Of a stretch of 64,000 nt of DNA, positions 17,502-24,320 are shown piece by piece. This stretch comes from Lachnospiraceae bacterium AC2028. Lineage in GTDB: Bacteria > Bacillota > Clostridia > Lachnospirales > Lachnospiraceae. Location of the stretch: contig JNJD01000008.1 in the NCBI GenBank assembly GCA_000702685.1, positions 1-64,000 on the forward strand, in the 5' to 3' direction. A model generated the notes under the pieces. It ran no database searches and was not told where the DNA came from. It saw only the letters and a program-made list of their open reading frames with translations. A program made the translations under genes and the position numbers. Within the stretch, counting starts at the first letter, position 1. Every line of letters begins with the position of its first letter.

Positions 17502-18584
17502 ATGATCAATATTTTTCGTAGAAAGAAAATTGAATATATAGACTGTGAGTTTTGCCCCCACTGTGATGCAAATCTGACATTGCAGAAAGGCTACAGTAAC
17601 TTGCTTCCCAACTGGATTTGCAGAGGCTGTGGACAGATGCTTATTAATCCTAATCTGGAGACAGAATCAAACATCACCTGGATCTGTGATAAGTGTGAAA
17701 CTACCCTTAATATTCAGCCCGGATTCAACGAGTCATGTGGAAAGTGGAAGTGTACTGAATGTGGATTCGTTAATAAAGTCTCTCCTGAAGAGATATATGT
17801 TTCAGAAGATGAATATCAGGCAGATATCCATAATCCGTACAAAGGGCTTTGTGATGAGGATGCACTTGAACTATCTCTTTTCAAAGATGAGGGATCCATT
17901 GCCGGACGAGACGACATAATTTTGGTGAAGAATACTGAAAATGCCCATTATTACGTCAAAAAGCTTCTGAAAACATATGATCGGAGCATTTATGATTACC
18001 TCTTGGATCATCCGATTGATAATATGCCCAAAATTTGCAGAGTATATGAAAGCAATAACTGCCTTATAGTAATTGAAGAGTATATAGAGGGCGTGACTCT
18101 GTCCGACTTGCTAGAAAAGGATGGCTCTATAACTCCCCTGAGCATACAAGAAGCCCTTCGTATAGCTGAATGTATCTGTGGAATACTTAAGTGTCTTCAT
18201 AGCCTTTCTACGCCTATTATTCATCGCGATATCAAGCCTTCGAATGTTATGCTCACATCGAATGGCGATGTATTCCTTCTCGATATGAACGTGGCTAAAT
18301 GGTATGATCCGGAAAAGAATGATGATACCAGATATATGGGAACACAGTATTATGCTGCTCCGGAACAAGTAGGTTACGGGTTATCGGCTTCATCTGCTAA
18401 ATCCGATATTTATGCCCTTGGTATGCTCATGAATGTTATGCTTACCGGAAAGTTTCCGAAGGAAGAGAAGGCCACCGGGAAAGTATGGGACATTATAGAA
18501 AAGTGTATCAGTTTAGATGCCAATATGCGTTATGCCACAAGTGAACTTAAATCTACCTTGGAAGAGTTGAGATTACATATATAA
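17502..18584 (+). CDS. Zinc-ribbon Ser/Thr protein kinase
   Basis: 360 residues. The N-terminal 95 residues hold two zinc ribbons (CPHC...CRGC and CDKC...CTEC). The kinase domain follows, with Lys near 152, HRDIKPSN (catalytic Asp243) and LLDMN: the usual DFG is DMN, with Asp261 kept. GTQYYAAPEQ is the APE motif and KSDIYALGM the motif after it. No glycine-rich loop is obvious. No membrane segment or PASTA repeats, so it is cytoplasmic, unlike PrkC. The ribosome site is weak. It probably signals to or from the neighbouring motor operon. Confidence 0.85.
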   Translation: MINIFRRKKIEYIDCEFCPHCDANLTLQKGYSNLLPNWICRGCGQMLINPNLETESNITWICDKCETTLNIQPGFNESCGKWKCTECGFVNKVSPEEIYVSEDEYQADIHNPYKGLCDEDALELSLFKDEGSIAGRDDIILVKNTENAHYYVKKLLKTYDRSIYDYLLDHPIDNMPKICRVYESNNCLIVIEEYIEGVTLSDLLEKDGSITPLSIQEALRIAECICGILKCLHSLSTPIIHRDIKPSNVMLTSNGDVFLLDMNVAKWYDPEKNDDTRYMGTQYYAAPEQVGYGLSASSAKSDIYALGMLMNVMLTGKFPKEEKATGKVWDIIEKCISLDANMRYATSELKSTLEELRLHI

Positions 18585-18669
18585 AAGAAACTAATTGTAA
18601 AATTGTACTGCATTAATGTGATTCTATATATGCTATAAAAAACAGGATTTTAGGGAAAGGGAATGGATT

Positions 18670-20097
18670 ATGCTTATATTTTCGACAAGATTATCCATAA
18701 ATGACAAGTTAACGAGAGATGATTTTGTAAAGCTTGTTATCGAGTGGAATAATACCAGCAGGTATGAGGCAAATATTATTCCCGGAATCATATGGAATGG
18801 AAAATATACGGTGAGTTATACACATCAGAATCTCAGCCTTGATTTTGTTGAATATCCGGATAAGGCTGTTATAGCAGCTAGATATGTCAAGAAGACTGAG
18901 GATGGCATTACATGGAATTCTGATTATATCCTTAATCTTGAAGAAAAGAAGATTTGTATTCAGCTTGATAGAAGTTATTCCGAAGATTCTATTTTTAGCG
19001 ATCAGAGTTTTGCTACACCGCATTTTATCTCGATGTTGATTGAAAGAGGCTATCTGGATACAGATAATGGTATTATGGTCATGCGTGAACCAGTGTCTGT
19101 AGACATTGACAGTATGAAACTATTTACGGACATACTTTTTGGCGGGAATCCTTACAGCCTTCCAATAGTCTATGTATCGAGGAATGTGCATAATAAGTTT
19201 GCTGTCGATGTTACAAAACTGGCATATAGGCTTAAGGGAGTGGCTCATGTTGTGGTAGCTAAGAACCGAATGGTATGTAGTGAGCTTCGCAAAAAAAATA
19301 AGAAAATAGAAACCGATGGTGATATCGGAATATATTTCCTTAGTGATGCACGCAGGCACAAATCCTATAATTATTCGGATTTTATGGGTAGTGAGTCAAA
19401 TATGCTCAACCATGTTGTTTCCTGTGTTATAAATTATTCCAATATTAAGGAACTGGATCCACTTTATACGTGGAACGGCTTGAATCGCGAAATATTGAGA
19501 GAACGAATTGAGGCTCTCCATAAGCAGAGCGAAGAAGCTCAGGCCGCACGTAAAAAGGATAAGATTGATAATGATGAGTTGATGGAGGTATATGAGACTG
19601 AACTCAAAGCTATGCAACAGCAGGTTAATGAGTATTCTAATATGGTCGCTTCTCTGGAACTCGAAAATAACGGCCTCAGACAGAAGATAAGTGGAAAGGA
19701 ATCTCTTCCTGTTCTGTATTTTGGGAAGGAAGCTGATTTCTATCCGGGAGAGATAAAAGATCTGATTCTGAGAATCCTTTCTGAACAGAGAAAAGGCACC
19801 AAAGACGGCACAAGAAGAGCACATATCATAGATGATATAATTAATTCCAACGAATACATGGCTGAATCTGAGCGCTTGGAGAAGAAGACAAAAGATTTGT
19901 TGGTTGGTTATAAGACTATGTCTGGGACTACAAGACAAGGTTTCAAGGAGATAGGTTTTGAAATTTCTGAAGACGGAGCTCATTACAAGGCTACATATCA
20001 CGGTGATGGCAGATATATGACAACTCTGGCAAAGACAGGAAGCGATTACCGAGAGGGCAGGAATATAGCACAGACGATAATAAAGATGGTTTTTTAG
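18670..20097 (+). CDS. Unassigned soluble protein with central coiled coil
   Basis: 475 residues with no membrane segment. Residues 1-270 are an unrecognised alpha/beta region with the notable stretch GGNPYSLPIVYVSRN then KLAYRLKGVAHVVVAKN and GIYFLSD. A coiled coil runs about 275-345, and a C-terminal domain contains GDGRYMTTLAKTGSDYREG, which looks like a small strand-rich catalytic or RNA-binding unit. I recall loosely similar single-gene proteins near defence genes but cannot name the family. It is a stand-alone gene with GGGAAAGGGA before the ATG and its own terminator. Confidence 0.6.
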   Translation: MLIFSTRLSINDKLTRDDFVKLVIEWNNTSRYEANIIPGIIWNGKYTVSYTHQNLSLDFVEYPDKAVIAARYVKKTEDGITWNSDYILNLEEKKICIQLDRSYSEDSIFSDQSFATPHFISMLIERGYLDTDNGIMVMREPVSVDIDSMKLFTDILFGGNPYSLPIVYVSRNVHNKFAVDVTKLAYRLKGVAHVVVAKNRMVCSELRKKNKKIETDGDIGIYFLSDARRHKSYNYSDFMGSESNMLNHVVSCVINYSNIKELDPLYTWNGLNREILRERIEALHKQSEEAQAARKKDKIDNDELMEVYETELKAMQQQVNEYSNMVASLELENNGLRQKISGKESLPVLYFGKEADFYPGEIKDLILRILSEQRKGTKDGTRRAHIIDDIINSNEYMAESERLEKKTKDLLVGYKTMSGTTRQGFKEIGFEISEDGAHYKATYHGDGRYMTTLAKTGSDYREGRNIAQTIIKMVF

Positions 20098-20126
20098 ATA
20101 ATAGATGGTTTATATATGCATTTTCA

Positions 20127-20160
20127 AACCCACACCTATTTGGTGTGGGTTTTTCGTTTT
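20127..20160 (+). terminator. Terminator
   Basis: AACCCACACC/GGTGTGGGTT stem with a 5-base loop and T-rich tail (TTTCGTTTT), about 30 bases after the coiled-coil gene. Confidence 0.87.
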
Positions 20161-20218
20161 TACGATGACTAAAATAGTTTACAGAGTTTCAAATAAAATT
20201 CACAGGAGGTAATTGATT

Positions 20219-20887
20219 ATGAAAAAGAAAATCTTTAAAAGTCTAATTGCTTTAACAGCTGCACTGGTTATGATGCTGGGTATTCCTGTTGTTTCCCATG
20301 CGGCGCCTCAGACAATGGCTGATGGAGGATTATTTGATGCGGAATATTATGCAGCAAATAATCCAGATGTGGTTGCGGTCTTGGGAAATTCTGCAGATAT
20401 GCTTTATGCTCACTATACCTTATTTGGTAAAAATGAAGGCAGACTTCCTTATGCAGGCCAGACAGCAGCGACACCTGTTTTTTCTCCACTGGATATCTAT
20501 AGTATTCTTCTTGCATCGGACGGTTATGGCTGGGTTTATTATGATCCTTCATCCAATTATCTTGAGGTATATGCGTTTGATGCAAAAGGGGGATTTGTAG
20601 ACATGGTCCAGGCCGGATCCCTGGTGGATCTGAATACAGTTGGAACATTCTGCGTTGCAACCGGAAATTTCCTTCCTGCAAGAATTGATTATAAGGTTGG
20701 GGCTATAGATCCAAATGCGGTATATCTGTACAAGGTAAACAGAGCGTCTGTTAGCAGTATTGGAGCAGCAAGAAGCAATAAGACCACTGCATACAAAATA
20801 GTAGGATTTGACGGAACAAATCTGATCCTTGAAATCCAAACGGGCTATGGTGTTGAAAACAGAGTATTTACTAAAATGCTTCTTTGA
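20219..20887 (+). CDS. Secreted protein with a FDAEYYAANNPDV repeat unit
   Basis: 222 residues. A signal peptide covers about 1-29 (cleavage near SHA-A). Directly after it comes one copy of a module (FDAEYYAANNPDVVAVLG, then LYAHYTLFGKNEGRLPY) that recurs in many extracellular Lachnospiraceae proteins. The remaining 140 residues are Tyr-rich and unassigned. It is exported and probably cell-surface associated. The ATG at 20219 is eight bases after AGGAGGT; the TTG at 20213 is too close to that site. It has its own terminator. Confidence 0.7.
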   Translation: MKKKIFKSLIALTAALVMMLGIPVVSHAAPQTMADGGLFDAEYYAANNPDVVAVLGNSADMLYAHYTLFGKNEGRLPYAGQTAATPVFSPLDIYSILLASDGYGWVYYDPSSNYLEVYAFDAKGGFVDMVQAGSLVDLNTVGTFCVATGNFLPARIDYKVGAIDPNAVYLYKVNRASVSSIGAARSNKTTAYKIVGFDGTNLILEIQTGYGVENRVFTKMLL

Positions 20888-20912
20888 TTAAACAGCTTTG
20901 AACGATACCCGG

Positions 20913-20952
20913 AATATGCCATCATTCATTATGAGTGGTGGCATATTTTCTT
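20913..20952 (+). terminator. Terminator
   Basis: AATATGCCA/TGGCATATT outer stem with further inner pairing, followed by TTCTT, after the secreted-protein gene. Confidence 0.75.
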
Positions 20953-21009
20953 AAAGGTTGAAACTCAAAGGATTATATAATACATTCTTATATGTGAGAG
21001 GTTAAGTGA

Positions 21010-21462
21010 ATGCTTAAGAAACCTACAGATGAATTGAATAATCTTCTTGAGAATATGAAGCCGGATGATCTGGATTCGTATCTTTCAGACAATGCAAAGT
21101 ATATGACTGAAGGCCCGAAGGCATTTTACTATTACATGAAGGATGTCCTTGATTCTAAGAATATTAAGCTCAAGGATGTGTATTCTTTTGCCGGGGTTTC
21201 TGAGAGTTATGGCAGCAAGATTCTTTCGCAGGAAAAGCATACGACTGACCGGGATCTGATAATACGTTTCTGCATTGCAGGTCATTTTACCTGGGATGAA
21301 ACCAGCAGAGCCCTTAAACTTTATGGTATGAATGAACTGTATGCAAAGGATCCGCGTGATGCCTGTATTATTGTTGCCATAAAGAATCGTATCTATAACT
21401 TTTCTGATATTGATGAGCTTTTGATGGATAAGGGATTCCCCAAACTCACTCCCGATGAATAA
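21010..21462 (+). CDS. Helix-turn-helix-like protein, unassigned
   Basis: 150 residues, soluble. A central stretch (YYYMKDVLDSKNIKLKDVYSFAGVSESYGSKIL) has the helix spacing of a DNA-binding HTH, followed by a second helical block with HFTWDETSRALKLYGMNELY. Similar short HTH-like proteins of Firmicutes often neighbour Ser/Thr kinase genes, and a kinase gene is present 2.4 kb upstream, but no direct link can be shown here. GTGAGAGG lies before the ATG, and a terminator follows. Confidence 0.5.
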   Translation: MLKKPTDELNNLLENMKPDDLDSYLSDNAKYMTEGPKAFYYYMKDVLDSKNIKLKDVYSFAGVSESYGSKILSQEKHTTDRDLIIRFCIAGHFTWDETSRALKLYGMNELYAKDPRDACIIVAIKNRIYNFSDIDELLMDKGFPKLTPDE

Positions 21463-21479
21463 ATAATTACGCTATGTAT

Positions 21480-21517
21480 AACATTCCCACCAAATTGGTG
21501 GGAATGTTATTTTATTA
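21480..21517 (+). terminator. Terminator
   Basis: AACATTCCCACC/GGTGGGAATGTT, a perfect 12-bp stem with a 5-base loop and a T-rich tail. Confidence 0.88.
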
Positions 21518-21550
21518 TGCTTGATACGATATTAGTGCAAATAAGAAATG

Positions 21551-21600
21551 TTTACGCAAAGTAATCAAATAGTAATTTGAAGTTTACGTAGCGCGATTTT
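21551..21600. promoter_or_regulatory. Operator-like paired blocks, copy 2
   Basis: Block A TTTACGCAAAGTAAT (21551-21565) and block B AAGTTTACGTAGCGCGATTT (from 21580). Both match the blocks at 12658-12695; the A-to-B distance here is 12 bases longer, close to one turn of DNA. They sit directly before the XRE gene, as expected for self-control by a repressor. Confidence 0.55.
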
Positions 21601-21636
21601 AGGATGAAAGGAGGAAAGTTTTTGTTGGAGGAAGAA

Positions 21637-21957
21637 ATGACTCTAGGGAAATTGATATCAGCAAGAAGAAAAATTATGAGAATGACTCAAGAAGAGTTGG
21701 CAACTATAATTGGCGTTTCAAAATCGGCAGTTGCTAAATGGGAAACGGATGGCGGCATTCCAGATAGAGATAATTTAAAAAAACTATCCGAAGTAATAAA
21801 TGTGCCTCTTGAGCATTTGTATAGATCAATAGGATGGTCTGAAATCAATGACACTGATCTAAACATAAATATAACCCCGGATATAATAAATATACTGGAA
21901 TCGTATGGATATAAGGTTATAAGACCGGGAAATGATGATGATAAAAAGGAGGTATAA
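21637..21957 (+). CDS. XRE-family repressor
   Basis: 106 residues. The N-terminal HTH (LISARRKIMRMTQEELATIIGVSKSAVAKWETDG) is a classic Cro/CI-type domain; the C-terminal 40 residues form a small unknown domain. The ATG at 21637 has GGAGG five bases upstream and gives the usual start (MTLGKLISARRK); an alternative at 21622 (TTG) or 21604 (ATG) cannot be excluded. Because the same operator blocks occur before the AIM24 operon, it is a candidate regulator of both. A strong AAAAGGAGG at its end precedes only a 3-codon frame. Confidence 0.8.
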   Translation: MTLGKLISARRKIMRMTQEELATIIGVSKSAVAKWETDGGIPDRDNLKKLSEVINVPLEHLYRSIGWSEINDTDLNINITPDIINILESYGYKVIRPGNDDDKKEV

Positions 21958-22019
21958 TATGTTTGAATAATATACTGATACTAAAGGGTGGGAAACTTAA
22001 TTGTCTCGGATGCATTGAT

Positions 22020-22053
22020 TACAGTCACACTTTATGTGTGGCTGTATTTTTTT
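22020..22053 (+). terminator. Terminator after the XRE gene
   Basis: TACAGTCACAC/GTGTGGCTGTA stem (one wobble pair), loop TTTAT, then seven T. Confidence 0.85.
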
Positions 22054-22134
22054 GTTCTTTTTTAAGATGGACATTATCTGTCTATCTCGAAGCGTAGCAT
22101 GAAAATACAAGATGAAATCATCGGAAAGGATATT

Positions 22135-22533
22135 ATGAGCGAATCAAATATCAATGAGGAATTTGAGTGGCTGACTATAGATATCTGCCGTGAATATAGA
22201 AGACGTGCGGATAATCTTCCATCAAATAATGGACAGGATACCGGGGAAAGAAGAAAGCTGAGGATTGAACTTCAGGAAAGATGTCATATATCTCCGTTAG
22301 AGGCGATAAATATTCTTAATGGAGTCCACTGTGATCTGTATGTACACAGATATGATATTTTGAGCGGAAAAATTGCTCCCCCGGAAGGTTTCGAAATTCA
22401 TGGAAATGAATTGAGAAGAATTGAAAAGAAAAAACATCCGGATAAGTTGATAGAGGAATACGAGGAACGCATTTCATATCTCGAAGAAAAAGCCAGAAAA
22501 GCCGATGATTTTGGTTTTGAGGAAAAAGATTAA
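22135..22533 (+). CDS. Unassigned charged protein, first gene of the ClpP/DnaA-like operon
   Basis: 132 residues, soluble. A helical N-terminal region with DICREYRRRADNLP, a middle region with CHISPLEAINILNGVH, and a C-terminal coiled coil (LIEEYEERISYLEEKARKA). No family recognised. The ATG at 22135 follows GGAAAGG closely; the ATG at 22099 has no ribosome site. It is separated by 22 bases from the next gene and appears to open a five-gene run that ends at 24214. Confidence 0.55.
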   Translation: MSESNINEEFEWLTIDICREYRRRADNLPSNNGQDTGERRKLRIELQERCHISPLEAINILNGVHCDLYVHRYDILSGKIAPPEGFEIHGNELRRIEKKKHPDKLIEEYEERISYLEEKARKADDFGFEEKD

Positions 22534-22555
22534 CTGTGTTAAATAAGGGGCAGTC

Positions 22556-22690
22556 ATGAGTGAAAGAGCGACGGTCTTTTTTAATGTTTTATGCGGCATG
22601 GGGGTATGGTTACTGTTTTTGAAATACATGGTAGTGCCTGGCATTGATCATATAGAGAAAAAAATCAGAAAGTTCAAGATGAGGAAATAA
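22556..22690 (+). CDS. Single-pass micro membrane protein
   Basis: 44 residues: one hydrophobic helix (about 7-28, VFFNVLCGMGVWLLFLKYMV) and a basic C-terminal end (KKIRKFKMRK) likely in the cytoplasm. AAGGGG lies five bases before the ATG and the stop is one base from the ClpP gene, so translation is probably coupled. It could be a toxin, an anchor or a protease adaptor; unknown. Confidence 0.5.
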   Translation: MSERATVFFNVLCGMGVWLLFLKYMVVPGIDHIEKKIRKFKMRK

Positions 22691-22691
22691 T

Positions 22692-23318
22692 ATGGTGTGT
22701 AAAACTGAAAATAATAAATGCGACTGGGATGGCGATTCCGTTGATGACAAACCTTCGAAGAGACCTATTTTTTCTTCGACAGAAGATAGGTTTTATTACC
22801 TATTCGGAGACGTTAATTCACGAAATTGTGCTGATATTGCCTATGACATAACGAAGATAAATATGGAGGATGATGCGAAGGATGAGCGGGAGAAAGATTA
22901 TAAGCGTAAGCCAATAAAGATATATTTTAATTCTTATGGTGGAAGCGTTTACGATATGTGGCTCCTCGTGGATACAATTATGGGATCTAAAACTCCTGTA
23001 TATACATATTGTACGGGATATGCAATGAGTGCTGCTTTTATTATCTTTCTTTCCGGTCATAAAAGATATATGAGTCCTCATGCAACACTTATGTACCATC
23101 AGATTTATTGTTGGAGGCATGGAAAATATCAGGATCTCGTAGATGACAGGGAACAGACCGATCACTTAAATGAAATGATCGAGAATTTTGTTGTCGAACG
23201 CACAGGCCTATCCAGGAAGGATCTTTTAAATATCCGTGAAAAGAAAAAAGATACGTATTTTTCAGCTGAGGATGCAAAGGACAAGAAGATTATAGATGAA
23301 ATCATATATAAAAACTGA
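22692..23318 (+). CDS. ClpP-like serine protease
   Basis: 208 residues. The ClpP fold is clear: IYFNSYGGSVYDMWLLVDTI (oxyanion region with GGS), GYAMSAA with nucleophile Ser113, and LMYHQ with His136. Where ClpP has its third catalytic residue (ERDTERDRFLSA in E. coli) this protein reads IREKKKDTYFSA, so Asp appears to be Glu. No Clp ATPase gene is nearby; it may borrow host ClpX/ClpA or act alone. It carries a 35-residue N-terminal extension. It overlaps the following DnaA-domain gene by 23 bases. Confidence 0.88.
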   Translation: MVCKTENNKCDWDGDSVDDKPSKRPIFSSTEDRFYYLFGDVNSRNCADIAYDITKINMEDDAKDEREKDYKRKPIKIYFNSYGGSVYDMWLLVDTIMGSKTPVYTYCTGYAMSAAFIIFLSGHKRYMSPHATLMYHQIYCWRHGKYQDLVDDREQTDHLNEMIENFVVERTGLSRKDLLNIREKKKDTYFSAEDAKDKKIIDEIIYKN

Positions 23319-23682
23319 CAAGGAGAATAGAATAGAAGGTTCACCAAGGGGGAAAAAGTCGTTCAAACAGGATAAATCAAATATTTCATTTGAACGTATT
23401 TTAGATGTGATTTGTAAAGAATGTTATGTGAGCAAAGAGAAAATTCTTTCAAACAATCGAAATGCTTATACCGAGTATCCGCGACATATAATTATGTATC
23501 TTGCCCATACATTACTATATCTTTCGCATGAAGAAATTGCCACGAAGTTATATGGAAAAAATAAAACGGGTGTGAAATCTGGAATCAATAGGATTATTAA
23601 TGATATTAGAAATGATACTCAGAATGGAAAAAATACTAGAGAATTAATTGATAGAATTACTAGCATTCTATCGGAAAGGTAG
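23296..23682 (+). CDS. DnaA domain IV-like DNA-binding protein
   Basis: 128 residues. After a basic 30-residue start, ISFERILDVICKECYVSKEKIL, YPRHIIMYLAHTLLYLSHEEIATKLYG and NKTGVKSGINRI align with DnaA domain IV helices, including the Arg-x-Ile-x-Met-Tyr-Leu core. The DnaA-box signature GGRDHTTV is changed to GKNKTGV, so box recognition may be altered. No ATPase region is present. Its start lies inside the ClpP gene with a weak ribosome site, and the next DnaA-like gene begins seven bases after its stop. Confidence 0.78.
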   Translation: MKSYIKTDKENRIEGSPRGKKSFKQDKSNISFERILDVICKECYVSKEKILSNNRNAYTEYPRHIIMYLAHTLLYLSHEEIATKLYGKNKTGVKSGINRIINDIRNDTQNGKNTRELIDRITSILSER

Positions 23683-23689
23683 TGAGTAT

Positions 23690-24214
23690 ATGAATGAAAT
23701 GGATAATATAACAGAAAATTTCTGGAATAATATTCTTGAAAAAGTAAAAGAAGATACTTGTATATCACATATAACCTACAGCTTATGTCTAGAGGATCTT
23801 AGGATTAGCGAAATAAAAGGAAACGAGATTCTAATTATGACATCAAAAAATGATGAAGGTATTCTGGCATATCTTGAAGAGCATTTTAAGTCAGCTTTTG
23901 AAAACGCGCTTTCAGAATATTTCAATGGATCGGTATATGTTAGGTTTGTAAATGAATCAGGGAAGAATATAACTTCGCTTTGCTTTCTTGATAGATATGA
24001 GTTCCTTATGAAGTATGTTGAAGAGAATGACCATAAAATCGATCCCGGAGTTTTAACGTTTATTGCACACTATGTAGAGGGTAATGAATATTTATTGAAG
24101 AAAGAAGTAAAAAAGGTAGTGGATGTTTCAAAAGTATACGAATCTATTGATTTGCTTCATCCGTCGTCGCAAGAAGAATGGTTTACGTTAGGTTTGGTGT
24201 TGCGAGTAATATAG
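23690..24214 (+). CDS. DnaA domain I plus lid, without the AAA+ core
   Basis: 174 residues. Residues about 8-90 (FWNNILEKVKEDTCISHITYS, AYLEEHFKSAFENALSEYF, VYVRFV) fit DnaA domain I. Residues about 104-150 (YEFLMKYVEENDHKIDPGV, LTFIAHYVEGNEYLLKKEV) fit the lid of DnaA domain III, normally ENxxIPxxVLxFIAxxIxxNxRELEGAL, with the sensor-2 Arg lost (NEYLL for NVREL). Walker A and B are absent. With the previous gene it forms a deconstructed DnaA and may bind DnaA partners or DnaA itself. Confidence 0.75.
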   Translation: MNEMDNITENFWNNILEKVKEDTCISHITYSLCLEDLRISEIKGNEILIMTSKNDEGILAYLEEHFKSAFENALSEYFNGSVYVRFVNESGKNITSLCFLDRYEFLMKYVEENDHKIDPGVLTFIAHYVEGNEYLLKKEVKKVVDVSKVYESIDLLHPSSQEEWFTLGLVLRVI

Positions 24215-24225
24215 GATGAATCAAA

Positions 24226-24254
24226 TTGACGGAAAACGGTTTCCGAAGTATAAT
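24226..24254 (+). promoter_or_regulatory. Promoter with palindromic operator for the WYL gene
   Basis: TTGACG (24226-24231), 17-base spacer, TATAAT (24249-24254). The spacer holds a perfect inverted repeat CGGAAA-ACGG-TTTCCG (24230-24245) between the two hexamers, a position typical for a repressor or MerR-like control. The WYL regulator gene starts 67 bases downstream, so self-regulation is likely. Confidence 0.7.
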
Positions 24255-24320
24255 ATTATTGTTTCGTGACATATTCTGTCTATGTGGTTTGGTATACTTT
24301 TGACCATGGGGGAAGATAGT

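Noticed and set aside
21958-22095. AAAAGGAGG at the end of the XRE gene followed by ATG TTT GAA TAA and a TTG-started 44-codon frame
   Set aside because: The first frame is only three codons, and the second runs straight through the terminator hairpin at 22020.
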